Origin: Spiro-02 sp964465155
GTDB taxonomy: Bacteria; Spirochaetota; Spirochaetia; Sphaerochaetales; Sphaerochaetaceae
Reading direction: 5' to 3'
DNA length: 23,145 bases
NCBI GenBank assembly: GCA_964465155.1
Contig: CAYXIH010000027.1
Span: forward strand, 1-23,145
The notes under the pieces were generated by a model. That model was given only the letters and a program-made list of their open reading frames with translations, was not told the origin of the DNA and ran no database searches. The number at the start of each line of letters is the position of its first letter. The stretch's first letter is position 1. Below are positions 7,995 through 15,323 of this stretch, one piece after another. A program made the translations under genes and the position numbers.

Positions 7995-9026
7995 ATGCCA
8001 AAGCCAATGACCCTCAAAGAAATCTCAATGTTGTCGGGTGTATCGATTGCGACAGCCTCGAGATATCTTGCCTCACCGGAACAAGTCAAACCTTCGACAC
8101 GCAAGAAGATTGATAATAGTATCCGTATGTATTTGGAGAAATCCGGAAAAGGGAGGTCAAAACTCATTGCATTTGTGATTCCCGACATCACCAACCAGTT
8201 TTTCCCCTTGATGTTGAAAGGGATTGAATCCATCTCCAGATCACAAGGCTATACCCTTCTTGTCTGCAATTCGGAGGGAAACACCAAGAACGAGGACAAG
8301 ATTCTAGAAAACCTGCTGGAAATTGATGTAGCGGGAATTCTCTTCATTTGTTCTGGCGAACCATCAAAACTCCTGACGACGATCATCAACGACAAGTTGG
8401 TCCCCATAGTCTTCCTTGATAGAAAACCTGGAATCAATGGAGTGCATACAGTTGCTGGTGACAATAGGGAGGGTATGTACCAAGCCAGCAAATACATCCT
8501 TTCACTAGGGCATCGTGCCATCCTGTATATTGGTTCCCATCAATCGCTTTCAACTGAGCAGGAACGCTACCAAGGTTTTTGCAAGGCATTTCAAGAAATG
8601 GGAATCCCCATGGATACAACCACCCGAATTGTTGCAAATTTTGACAAAGATGTTGCCTACGAGCAAGTACATCAGCTGCTTCTTGATCACAAACCATTTC
8701 CCTACACCGCAATATGCGCATCCAATGACCTCATGGCATTGGGTGCAAAAAAAGCACTTGAGGAACAAGGTATTCGGATACCCCAAGATATTTCGGTTAT
8801 CGGGTACGACGACATTCCCATCGCCGATATGTTGGGCCTCACTACCATCAGGCAACCCTTTGAGGAGATGGGGAGGACGGCAATGCTCAATCTTTTCAAT
8901 ACCTTCTCCGATCCGTTCTATCAATTCAAGGAAATGACACTTTCAACAGGAATCATCATCAGGAACTCGTGCATGGCAGCCCCCCATGTCCGGGGCACTG
9001 AAGATTCAATGTCAAATACCTTCTGA
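7995..9026 (+). CDS. LacI-family transcriptional regulator
   Basis: A DNA-binding repressor or activator, 343 residues from the ATG at 7995 (MPKPMTLKEIS). An AGGAGG lies 10 bases upstream and the helix-turn-helix begins at once: TLKEISMLSGVSIATASRYL, with an unusual ASPEQVK hinge-side segment where most members have LN. The rest is the periplasmic-binding-protein-like effector domain (FVIPDITNQFFPLMLKGIE, FLDRKPG, GHRAILYIG, AICASNDLMALGAKKAL, SVIGYDD, TTIRQPFEEMG). The frame can be read back to 7881 but that stretch is A/T-rich and not protein-like. It is divergent from the transport/hydrolase operon, so it most likely controls that operon in response to the imported compound or a product of it. 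Confidence 0.92.
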   Translation: MPKPMTLKEISMLSGVSIATASRYLASPEQVKPSTRKKIDNSIRMYLEKSGKGRSKLIAFVIPDITNQFFPLMLKGIESISRSQGYTLLVCNSEGNTKNEDKILENLLEIDVAGILFICSGEPSKLLTTIINDKLVPIVFLDRKPGINGVHTVAGDNREGMYQASKYILSLGHRAILYIGSHQSLSTEQERYQGFCKAFQEMGIPMDTTTRIVANFDKDVAYEQVHQLLLDHKPFPYTAICASNDLMALGAKKALEEQGIRIPQDISVIGYDDIPIADMLGLTTIRQPFEEMGRTAMLNLFNTFSDPFYQFKEMTLSTGIIIRNSCMAAPHVRGTEDSMSNTF

Positions 9027-9103
9027 ACTATCAATTTGCAATGCAGAGGGTTTCCGACTTCCCAATGATCTTTCATTCTCTGGATATACCGGATTGGACA
9101 GGC

Positions 9104-9109
9104 TATACT
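9104..9109 (+). promoter_or_regulatory. Possible -10 box upstream of the amidohydrolase gene
   Basis: TATACT in the 142-base gap after the LacI gene; no convincing -35 lies 16-18 bases upstream. It is flanked by AGGC and GCCT, a small inverted repeat that could serve an operator. Only weak support. Confidence 0.25.
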
Positions 9110-9168
9110 GCCTCAAAAGCATATAGAATCACCAGCAAGCCCAAAACAATGCAGAAATGGAGGCAGAC

Positions 9169-10557
9169 ATGCATACGACCCGCATCAAGAACGCACGGTG
9201 GATCGTCACCTGCGACGCGCAGGACACCATCATCCCCAACGCCGACATATACATCACAGATGGGATCATCACCCATATGGGAACGGACGTACCAAGCAAT
9301 GCCGACACGACCATTGACGCAACGGGAATGACCATCTACCCAGGACTGGTGAACACCCACCACCATTTCTTCCAGACATTCGTGCGCAACCTTGTCAGCG
9401 TCGACTACACCAACATGACCGTCCCCCAGTGGCTGGATGCCATCTACCGCATCTTCAGCCTGGTGGACGACGAGGTGGTGTACTACGCCTCGCTGACAGC
9501 CTTCGCAGACTTGCTCAAGCATGGTTGCACGACAGCCTTCGACCACCAGTACTGCTTCACCAAGTCAATGCGCTCAAACCCCATCGACCGCCAGTTCGAG
9601 GCGGCCAAGGCACTGGGAATACGCTACATTGCCGGCAGGGGGACCAACACCCTCCCCAATACAGAGGGGAGCACCATCCCAGACCAGATGATGGAGACCA
9701 CCGATGCATTCCTGCTGGACTGCGAGCGGCTTGCCGCCAAATTCCACGATACAAATCCCCTTTCGATGACAGGCATTGTGGTAGCCCCATGCCAACCGAT
9801 CAACAGCTACCAGGAAACCTTCGTCCAATCCATGCAACTGGCACGCAGGCTCGGCCTGCGCCTGCATACCCACCTGGGAGAGGGGGAGAACGAGATCATA
9901 GTGGCACGCCATGGCATGCGTACCCTCCCCTGGTGCGAAGAAATTGGGTTCATCGGACCCGATGTCTGGTATGCCCACTGCTGGGAGGAGACGCTCGAGG
10001 AGTTTTCCACCATGGCCCGCACCAAGACCGGCGTGAGCCACTGCCCTGCCCCCGCGGTGCTGGGCGGCCACCAAATCCTCCCCATCCGCGACATGCTTGC
10101 CATGGGTGTCCCATTGGGACTTGGGGTTGACGGGGCTGCCACCAACGACGGGTCGAACCTGTTGGACTCGCTGCGCATGGCCTTCCTGATGCAATGCTAC
10201 ACCAGCAAGGAGCGAAACGGTGCATGCAGTGCCTACGATATCCTGAAGGTCGCCACATCTGGTGGTGCGCAGGTACTGGGCCGGAGCAACATTGGCTCGC
10301 TGCAGGTTGGATATGGAGCAGACTTGTTTGCCGTGAAGACCGATGCGCTGGAGTTGGTGGGAACCATCCACGACCCGAAGAACCTCTTGGGACGCGTAGG
10401 GGTGACGGGCAACGTGGAATTGACCATGGTCAATGGCAACGTCGTGCAGGAACGGGGTCACCTCTGTGGTATCGATGAAGAGGAAATAGCTAGGAAAGCA
10501 GAACGGACTTGCACCAAGACGATCCGAAACAACAGCGGAGCGTTCCCATTACCCTAG
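9169..10557 (+). CDS. Amidohydrolase of the 8-oxoguanine deaminase / aminohydrolase group
   Basis: A metal-dependent aminohydrolase, probably deaminating a heterocyclic base, 462 residues. A short beta-sandwich start (IKNARWIVTCDAQD) leads to the metal-binding NTHHHFFQT, then LHTHLGEGENE, YAHCWE and GLGVDGAATNDGSNLLDSLRMA, the order of zinc ligands and catalytic groups known from cytosine, 8-oxoguanine and hydroxyatrazine deaminases. THHHFFQT and SNLLDSLRMA are closest in pattern to 8-oxoguanine deaminases. GGAGG lies 5 bases before the ATG at 9169; the ATG at 9157 overlaps that site and is less likely. The gene has visibly higher G+C than the operon before it. It might deaminate bases released by the nucleoside hydrolases, but it is separately transcribed and the substrate is unproved. 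Confidence 0.85.
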   Translation: MHTTRIKNARWIVTCDAQDTIIPNADIYITDGIITHMGTDVPSNADTTIDATGMTIYPGLVNTHHHFFQTFVRNLVSVDYTNMTVPQWLDAIYRIFSLVDDEVVYYASLTAFADLLKHGCTTAFDHQYCFTKSMRSNPIDRQFEAAKALGIRYIAGRGTNTLPNTEGSTIPDQMMETTDAFLLDCERLAAKFHDTNPLSMTGIVVAPCQPINSYQETFVQSMQLARRLGLRLHTHLGEGENEIIVARHGMRTLPWCEEIGFIGPDVWYAHCWEETLEEFSTMARTKTGVSHCPAPAVLGGHQILPIRDMLAMGVPLGLGVDGAATNDGSNLLDSLRMAFLMQCYTSKERNGACSAYDILKVATSGGAQVLGRSNIGSLQVGYGADLFAVKTDALELVGTIHDPKNLLGRVGVTGNVELTMVNGNVVQERGHLCGIDEEEIARKAERTCTKTIRNNSGAFPLP

Positions 10558-10574
10558 GCGTTTGGACGTGCTAT

Positions 10575-10583
10575 TGGTATAGT
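10575..10583 (+). promoter_or_regulatory. Extended -10 promoter of era
   Basis: TGGTATAGT fits an extended -10 element (TGn plus a TATAAT-like hexamer) and has no evident -35, as is common for this promoter type. Transcription would start near 10590, giving a leader of about 30 bases before era. Confidence 0.5.
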
Positions 10584-10591
10584 TTGGACAT

Positions 10592-10608
10592 GGATGCACC
10601 GAGCATCC
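10592..10608 (+). promoter_or_regulatory. 5'-terminal hairpin of the era leader
   Basis: GGATGC and GCATCC form a perfect 6-bp stem with the loop ACCGA. It would be at the very 5' end of the mRNA predicted from the promoter at 10575 and ends exactly at the GGAGG ribosome binding site (10609-10613). Such hairpins can stabilise mRNA or limit ribosome access. There is no T-run, so it is not a terminator. Confidence 0.45.
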
Positions 10609-10619
10609 GGAGGTATTGA

Positions 10620-11501
10620 ATGAAATGCGCAACAGTAGCAATCATCGGTCGCCCCTCGGCGGGCAAGTCGACATTGCTCAACACCATCTGCGAGATGAAG
10701 GTCTCGATCACGGCCTCAACGCCCCAGACGACGAGAAACGCCATCCGCGGGATATATACCGACCAGCGTGGACAGCTGATCTTCACCGACACCCCGGGCT
10801 ACCATTTGTCAGAGCAAACGCTCAACAAGCGGCTTCAGGATATCGCCAAGGGCTCGCTCTCCGACACCGATGAAGTCCTGTACATGGTGGACGCCACCCG
10901 TGCACCTGGTCCCGAGGAAGAGGCGATCTGTGCCATGCTGGCAAAGGTCAAGGTTCCCGTGACCGTATGCATCAACAAGCAGGACGTACTCACCCCCGAC
11001 CAGATCACCACGGCAGAAGAGTTCCTCAAGGCACAGCTGCCACAGGCAACTGTCCTCGTGGCATCCGCACGCAACGATGTGGGTGTGGACGAGATACTCA
11101 TAGAGTTGTTCAAGCATGCCCCGGAGGGTGAGCTGCTCTATGGCCAGGACGCCTATACCGACCAGCCGATCGAGTTCCGCATCTCCGAGATCATCAGGGA
11201 AAAGGCAATCTCGATCGTCACCGACGAGATTCCCCATGCAATCTACGTCGAGGTCTCCGACATGGAGTACGACGAGGAGAAGAACCTGGTATGGATCCGC
11301 GCCTTCATCATCGTGGAGCGTGAGAGCCAGAAGGGAATCGTCGTCGGCAAGGGAGGAGCGGGGATCAAGAAGATCCGCATTGCCTCCTTCGACGAGATCA
11401 AGGAACTCTTCCCCGGACGGAAGATCCACCTGGACCTGCGCGTCAAGGCACAGCCCAAGTGGAAGACCAACGCCTCCGTCCTCAACAGGATACTCCGCTA
11501 G
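10620..11501 (+). CDS. era: GTPase Era
   Basis: Essential GTPase that binds 16S rRNA and helps mature the 30S ribosomal subunit. The 293-residue protein has full length and all motifs: G1 GRPSAGKS (10-17), the G2 region with TTRN, G3 DTPG (57-60), G4 NKQD (119-122), G5 SAR (149-151), and a C-terminal KH domain with GKGG (243-246) and the IKKI that follows. GGAGG lies 6 bases before the ATG. It appears to be transcribed alone from an extended -10 promoter, and ends 1 base short of the convergent flavodoxin-like gene. It is not beside rnc or recO as in many bacteria. Identification is secure. Confidence 0.97.
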   Translation: MKCATVAIIGRPSAGKSTLLNTICEMKVSITASTPQTTRNAIRGIYTDQRGQLIFTDTPGYHLSEQTLNKRLQDIAKGSLSDTDEVLYMVDATRAPGPEEEAICAMLAKVKVPVTVCINKQDVLTPDQITTAEEFLKAQLPQATVLVASARNDVGVDEILIELFKHAPEGELLYGQDAYTDQPIEFRISEIIREKAISIVTDEIPHAIYVEVSDMEYDEEKNLVWIRAFIIVERESQKGIVVGKGGAGIKKIRIASFDEIKELFPGRKIHLDLRVKAQPKWKTNASVLNRILR

Positions 11502-11502
11502 T

Positions 11503-12126
11503 TCAGCGGATAAAGTTCGTCGCCACCCGTGGCTCCTGCTGTGGGATGGCGACGCCCTGCTGTTTCCCTGTCTCGATGCAGTGCAGCAGCCATGCCATGT
11601 TGTCTGCGAGGGTACGCATCACCGACATTCCCTCCAGGTCCTGGAGCACTTCGGATGCATCTGTCCCATGCACGCTATTCCAATACCTTGAGGAGACCAC
11701 CGGCATCTGGCTGATCGTAAAGTACTTGTTCAGCTGGTCGAACGTGGCCGAAGCTCCCCCTCTGCGGCAGGAGACCACACACACTCCCGGCTTGAGCCTC
11801 AATGATGCACCCGCGCTGTAGAACAGGCGGTCACACAGCGACACCAACAACCCAGAGGCAGCCGCATAGTGCACGGGAGACCCCAGGACCAACGCATCCG
11901 CTGCCTTGGCTTTTGCCGCGATCTCATTGACGTTCCCATCGGAAAAGACACATTTGCCCGTGGTCCTGCACCCTCCGCAGCCAATACACCCGCGGATGGG
12001 CTGTATCCCCACCTGCACGATCTCGCTGTCAATTCCATGGGTAGCCAACTGTTTGGCGACCTCCGACAATGCAGTATAGGTGCACCCATGGGCATGGGGA
12101 CTTCCGTTGATCAACAACACCTTCAT
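11503..12126 (-). CDS. Flavodoxin-family / iron-sulfur flavoprotein-like NAD(P)H reductase
   Basis: An FMN-binding redox protein, 207 residues. The N-terminal strand and phosphate loop (MKVLLINGSPHAHGCTYTAL) and the later LVLGSPVHYAAASG give the flavodoxin-like fold of the NADPH-dependent FMN reductase family. Cysteines 47, 50, 53 and 59 form CX2CX2CX5C, the compact motif that holds a 4Fe-4S cluster in iron-sulfur flavoproteins of the Isf type. A cluster is therefore possible but not certain. GGGAGG lies upstream of the ATG. A strong terminator lies directly before that site, leaving no room for a normal promoter downstream of it. The electron partners are unknown. Confidence 0.85.
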   Translation of the reverse strand: MKVLLINGSPHAHGCTYTALSEVAKQLATHGIDSEIVQVGIQPIRGCIGCGGCRTTGKCVFSDGNVNEIAAKAKAADALVLGSPVHYAAASGLLVSLCDRLFYSAGASLRLKPGVCVVSCRRGGASATFDQLNKYFTISQMPVVSSRYWNSVHGTDASEVLQDLEGMSVMRTLADNMAWLLHCIETGKQQGVAIPQQEPRVATNFIR

Positions 12127-12140
12127 GAAACACCTCCCTG

Positions 12141-12177
12141 AAAAAACAGGCCACCATGGATATCCACGGGGGCCTGT
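12141..12177 (-). terminator. Rho-independent terminator after lysS
   Basis: On the minus strand ACAGGCC and GGCCTGT form the base of a long hairpin whose upper part is the palindrome TGGATATCCA; nearly every base of 12146-12177 can pair. Six T follow (12141-12146). It starts 21 bases after the lysS stop. It ends 3 bases before the ribosome binding site of the flavodoxin-like gene, so it may also limit read-through into that gene. Confidence 0.85.
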
Positions 12178-12197
12178 GTACTATGGACAAATGACGA

Positions 12198-13646
12198 TCA
12201 ATACCTGTTGAGGATAGCCAGGACCTTCTCCTTGCCACAGGTCTTGATGAACCCTGCAAGCTTGGGACCACGTTCCTTGCCGATCAGGACCATGTAGACG
12301 GTCTTGAAGAAGGCAGGACCCTCAAGCCCTGCATCTGCGGCAACGACATACAGGCGGTCGGCGAATGCCTTCTCATCCATNNNNNNNNNNNNNNNNNNNN
12401 NNNNNNNNNNNNNNNNNNNNNNNNNNNNNNNNNNNNNNNNNNNNNNNNNNNNNNNNNNNNNNNNNNNNNNNNNNNNNNNNCCATGCACCTGCAGCAGGTT
12501 GCACAGATGCCTGAAGGGAATCTGGTAGGAAGGCTCGGTGGGGACTTCCCCAACCTGGCTCAGCTCATAGATCCGCTTCTCCTTGGCAAGACGCTTCTCA
12601 TTGGCAGGCTGCAGGCCGAAGTAGATACGCTCGCAGGTATCATAGTCTTCATACATCTTCAGCACATCCAAGTCGAAGGAGATGGCGAACTCGGTGTTCG
12701 GTCGGGTACCTACGAACATGTACCGGGCAATCTCGGGGGTATAGACCTCAAGCACGTCATACAGGTCAACGACCTCCCCCGAAGAAGAGGAAATCTTTCC
12801 CCCGCGTCCTTTGATCGAAATAAAATCATACTGGAAGGAGACTGGAGCATGGGCACCAAAGACCTCCACGACCTTCTTGCTGGTGTCGAAGCTACCGCCC
12901 TCGCTGTGGTGGTCCTTGCCTGCGGGTTCAAAGTCCACCCCTTCCCTTGCCCAGCGCATCGGCCAGTCAATTCTCCAGGGGAGCTTGGCACAATGGGTGG
13001 TGCGCAGGTCAATGGTCTCCGTCTGGCCAGTGCTGTCGTCACGATAGGTGACACCCCACTGCCCATCCCAATCCAAGATGGTGGTGGTATCCTTGTCGGT
13101 AAAGCTGCTGAATACGGAGATCGGCCACCAGTCGTCACCCAAAGGTGTGGTACGGTATTCGTCCAAGATAGCCTTGATCTCGGCGCGGTGCTCCAAAGCG
13201 GTGCACATGCCCTGTGCATACATGGAGGAACGGTACCGTTCAGCCTGATACAGATATTCTGGCTGAACACCTACGACGGGAAGGATCTTCTCCACGTCAA
13301 TCTCGTTGCCACGGGCATAGTTGTCCGCACGGCCGGTGGTGTCTGGAACCAAGGTAATGGGTTTGCGCAGGTATGTCTCCAGCAACTGGGGCTGGGGCAT
13401 GTTCTTGGGCACCTTGCGGAACACATCATAGTCATCCCATGAGTAGATGAACCGGACATTGCATCCCTTGTCACGCAATGCACGAGCTACGAGCTCCACG
13501 GAGATAATCTCGCGGAAGTTCCCGATATGGACCGTCCCCGACGGCGTGATGCCCGAGGCACAGGTATATGTATCCTTGGGACCTTTCTCTCTGATAATCT
13601 TGTCGGCGTATATATCCGCCCAGTGGGTTGATTGTTGTTCACTCAT
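12198..13646 (-). CDS. lysS: Class I lysyl-tRNA synthetase (interrupted by an assembly gap)
   Basis: Charges tRNA-Lys with lysine. This is the archaeal-type class I enzyme (LysRS1), known from spirochaetes, some alphaproteobacteria and archaea, and unrelated to the usual class II LysRS. The Rossmann-fold signatures are clear: TVHIGN (HIGH motif at 40-43) and KISSSSG (KMSKS-like, 284-290), with FIYSWDDYDVFRKVP and AGKDHHSEGGS typical of the family. A run of 100 N (12381-12480) hides part of the C-terminal anticodon-binding domain. The frame is open on both sides, but the model (482 residues with the gap) is shorter than the roughly 520 usual for spirochaetal enzymes, so more than 100 bases are probably missing. 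A promoter lies so close to the ATG that the mRNA is probably leaderless. Confidence 0.95.
   Translation of the reverse strand: MSEQQSTHWADIYADKIIREKGPKDTYTCASGITPSGTVHIGNFREIISVELVARALRDKGCNVRFIYSWDDYDVFRKVPKNMPQPQLLETYLRKPITLVPDTTGRADNYARGNEIDVEKILPVVGVQPEYLYQAERYRSSMYAQGMCTALEHRAEIKAILDEYRTTPLGDDWWPISVFSSFTDKDTTTILDWDGQWGVTYRDDSTGQTETIDLRTTHCAKLPWRIDWPMRWAREGVDFEPAGKDHHSEGGSFDTSKKVVEVFGAHAPVSFQYDFISIKGRGGKISSSSGEVVDLYDVLEVYTPEIARYMFVGTRPNTEFAISFDLDVLKMYEDYDTCERIYFGLQPANEKRLAKEKRIYELSQVGEVPTEPSYQIPFRHLCNLLQVHXXXXXXXXXXXXXXXXXXXXXXXXXXXXXXXXXXMDEKAFADRLYVVAADAGLEGPAFFKTVYMVLIGKERGPKLAGFIKTCGKEKVLAILNRY
12381..12480. other. Assembly gap of 100 N inside lysS
   Basis: Exactly 100 unknown bases, the usual placeholder for a scaffold gap of unknown size. 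The flanking lysS sequence is not repetitive. Confidence 0.99.
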
Positions 13647-13654
13647 AACCCGTG

Positions 13655-13683
13655 ATTATACAGAAAGCTATGGCAAGGGACAA
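13655..13683 (-). promoter_or_regulatory. Promoter of lysS, adjoining the start codon
   Basis: On the minus strand TTGTCC (13678-13683, 4 of 6) and a perfect TATAAT (13655-13660) are separated by 17 bases. Only 8 bases lie between TATAAT and the lysS ATG, so transcription should start within 0-3 bases of the ATG. No ribosome binding site fits. Confidence 0.7.
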
Positions 13684-13685
13684 GC

Positions 13686-13712
13686 CAGTCAAGCCATTCG
13701 AAGGAGAGACAC
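13686..13712. repeat. Left copy of a 27/28-bp direct repeat flanking the BspA-like gene
   Basis: Shares CAGTCAAGCCATTC, then one changed base, then AAGGAGAG, a 1-base gap and ACAC with 15503-15530. Read on the minus strand this copy still encodes LSFEWLD, the tail of the transglutaminase-like protein, with a synonymous Phe codon change (TTC for TTT). It adjoins the lysS promoter. Confidence 0.75.
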
Positions 13713-13765
13713 CTCCACCAGCAAGATTGAATCACGTCCAAAAGCCAAGGGATTCCCCCCAAACC

Positions 13766-13814
13766 AAACAAAAACGGAGCCACCAATCACTAAATATGAT
13801 CAGCAGGCTCCGTT
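13766..13814 (-). terminator. Rho-independent terminator of the BspA-like gene
   Basis: AACGGAGCC (13773-13781) and GGCTCCGTT (13806-13814) form a perfect 9-bp stem with a 24-base loop. On the minus strand it is followed by TTTTTGTTTGG. It lies 33 bases after the stop at 13847. The rest of the 200-base gap to lysS holds the direct repeat and the lysS promoter, and no gene that I can see. Confidence 0.85.
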
Positions 13815-13846
13815 CGACACAATGTCTACACCACAAGCAATGCTTG

Positions 13847-15172
13847 CTAATTGCTTTGATCAGTGGGCAACTGTTCAGCAGGAATGTTGGTGCATCCCTT
13901 GAAAACATTAGTGCCAAATTGAGTGTTAGGAGAATATATCAATCCCTCAAACTCTGAGCAGTTTTCGAATGCATTACTATCAACGGTTTTCACAGACCCA
14001 GGAATCGTCAACGTACCTTCAAATCCTGAACAACCANNNNNNNNNNNNNNNNNNNNNNNNNNNNNNNNNNNNNNNNNNNNNNNNNNNNNNNNNNNNNNNN
14101 NNNNNNNNNNNNNNNNNNNNNNNNNNNNNNNNNNNNTCACACTGTCTGGTATCTTCAACTCGCCCGCGAATCCTGAACACCTTAGGAATGCAGAATCACC
14201 AATGTTTGTCACACTGCCTGGTATCGTCAAGTTGCCTGTTAAATTTAAACAAGAACTGAATGCACCATTCCCAATGCTTGTCACCGGTATACCTTTGATG
14301 GACTCCTGGAGCACCAGTTTTCCAATTGCTCCACTACCCTCCACATGTCTATCAATCTTGTAGGAATAGTCATCGATTGTACCAACGAGCTGATACCTCA
14401 CTTTCTCAACCACTGGTCTACTTTCAAGCCATTTCGCATACAATTTCACTGTTGATGTGACTGGAGACCCGAAATTATACGGGAACTTTCCATCTTCATC
14501 AGCAAACCACCCTGCGAAAACAAAGGGACCAAAAAATGGGACGGTACTAGGCTCTGTAGCTTGATTTCCTGTTTGGCACGATTGTTCCGAAGGCATATTG
14601 TACACAATATAATCGGATGTTGGTTCGTTGGCATCATAGACAACGGCATAGGTCGTGGGATCGACCACTACTGTACAGGCTGCATCACTAAAGCATTGTT
14701 CGCAAACTGAACACTTCCAATGCTCAATATTGCCCGGTGCTGTCTCAGTAGCCTGTTTCTCTGCAATCTGTAGGGGTGTATGCGGCACGGTAGGGATGAT
14801 CCAGCTAGGATCTTTCGATATTACCTGGGTACCAGTTGCATCACTGAAATACAATGAGCAATTGGAACATGACCAGTAGGCTGTCGAATTGCCTGCTTCC
14901 GTACAGGTCGCTGCCTTTGCTACGCGGGCTATCGTGGAGTGACCTGCAGCAATGATCCAGCTGTCCTTGGCAATCTCATTCTTGCACGCAAAGTCGCTGA
15001 AGTACTTACCGCAATCAGGACATGCCTAATAGGTTTTCGAACCTTCCTCAGTACAGGTTGCAGGGATTCCAAGATTCTTAGTGCTGAACACATGGGAACA
15101 TGGAGCCGCACATGATACAACCAACACGCTTGCCACAAGGGCACACACAAGCAACAGGACAGTCTTTTTCAT
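13847..15172 (-). pseudogene. BspA-like leucine-rich-repeat lipoprotein with an in-frame TAG
   Basis: A surface lipoprotein gene. From the ATG at 15172 (AGAGGA upstream) it encodes MKKTVLLLVCALVASVLVVSC, a lipoprotein signal with lipobox VVSC and acylated Cys21. Three Cys-rich repeats follow (ATCTEEG..CPDCGKYFSD, ATCTEAG..CSNCSLYFSD, ETAPG..CSVCEQCFSD). Then comes a Listeria-Bacteroides (InlB B-type) repeat, around VVYDANEP to KLYAKW, and LRR_5/BspA leucine-rich repeats (SIGNGAFSSCLNL, NIGDSAFLRCSGF, TVDSNAFENCSEF). Codon 49 is TAG (15026-15028) exactly where the second and third repeats have Trp (AYWSC, EHWKC). A single TGG to TAG change explains it, either a real mutation or a sequence error. 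If real, only a 48-residue signal fragment is made, unless translation restarts, for example at the TTG at 14854. A 100-N gap lies in the leucine-rich repeats. The LRRs suggest adhesion or protein contact. Confidence 0.85.
14037..14136. other. Assembly gap of 100 N inside the leucine-rich repeats
   Basis: Exactly 100 N. Both edges lie in near-identical repeat units (CSGFAGELKIPDSV and CSGFEGTLTIPGSV), so the assembly probably broke on the repeats, and the true number of repeats is unknown. Confidence 0.99.
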
Positions 15173-15251
15173 CAAGCATATTCCTCTAGAATTATTTATC
15201 CATCACTGGTTAGCATGGTGTGCAACAGCAACAACCTCTGCTTCGGGTTTG

Positions 15252-15261
15252 GACATATGTC
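15252..15261. promoter_or_regulatory. Palindrome GACATATGTC at the predicted start of BspA-like transcription
   Basis: A perfect 10-bp palindrome placed right where transcription should begin from the promoter at 15266-15294. That is a usual place for a repressor site. No matching regulator gene is seen nearby. Confidence 0.35.
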
Positions 15262-15265
15262 GGAT

Positions 15266-15294
15266 AGCGTAAAGACCTGTCTGATGGCTGTCAA
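15266..15294 (-). promoter_or_regulatory. Candidate promoter of the BspA-like lipoprotein gene
   Basis: A perfect TTGACA (15289-15294) is followed after 17 bases by TACGCT (15266-15271), a weak -10 with three of six matches. The leader to the ATG at 15172 would be about 87 bases. The rest of the 329-base region 15173-15501 holds paired 11-base repeats and no credible gene. Confidence 0.45.
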
Positions 15295-15323
15295 TTCAAA
15301 TTAGGGCTCTAGAATCTAGTTTC

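Noticed and set aside
9574..10461. 295-codon frame on the minus strand
   Set aside because: Antisense to the amidohydrolase, whose metal-binding motifs are intact; low-complexity product.
10809..11429. 206-codon frame on the minus strand
   Set aside because: Antisense to era, which is certain.
15026..15028. TAG as a recoded pyrrolysine or selenocysteine-like codon
   Set aside because: The sister repeats have Trp at this place and no recoding genes are seen; a TGG to TAG change is simpler.
15309..15319. CTAGAATCTAG palindrome
   Set aside because: Only 5-bp arms around one base; likely by chance.
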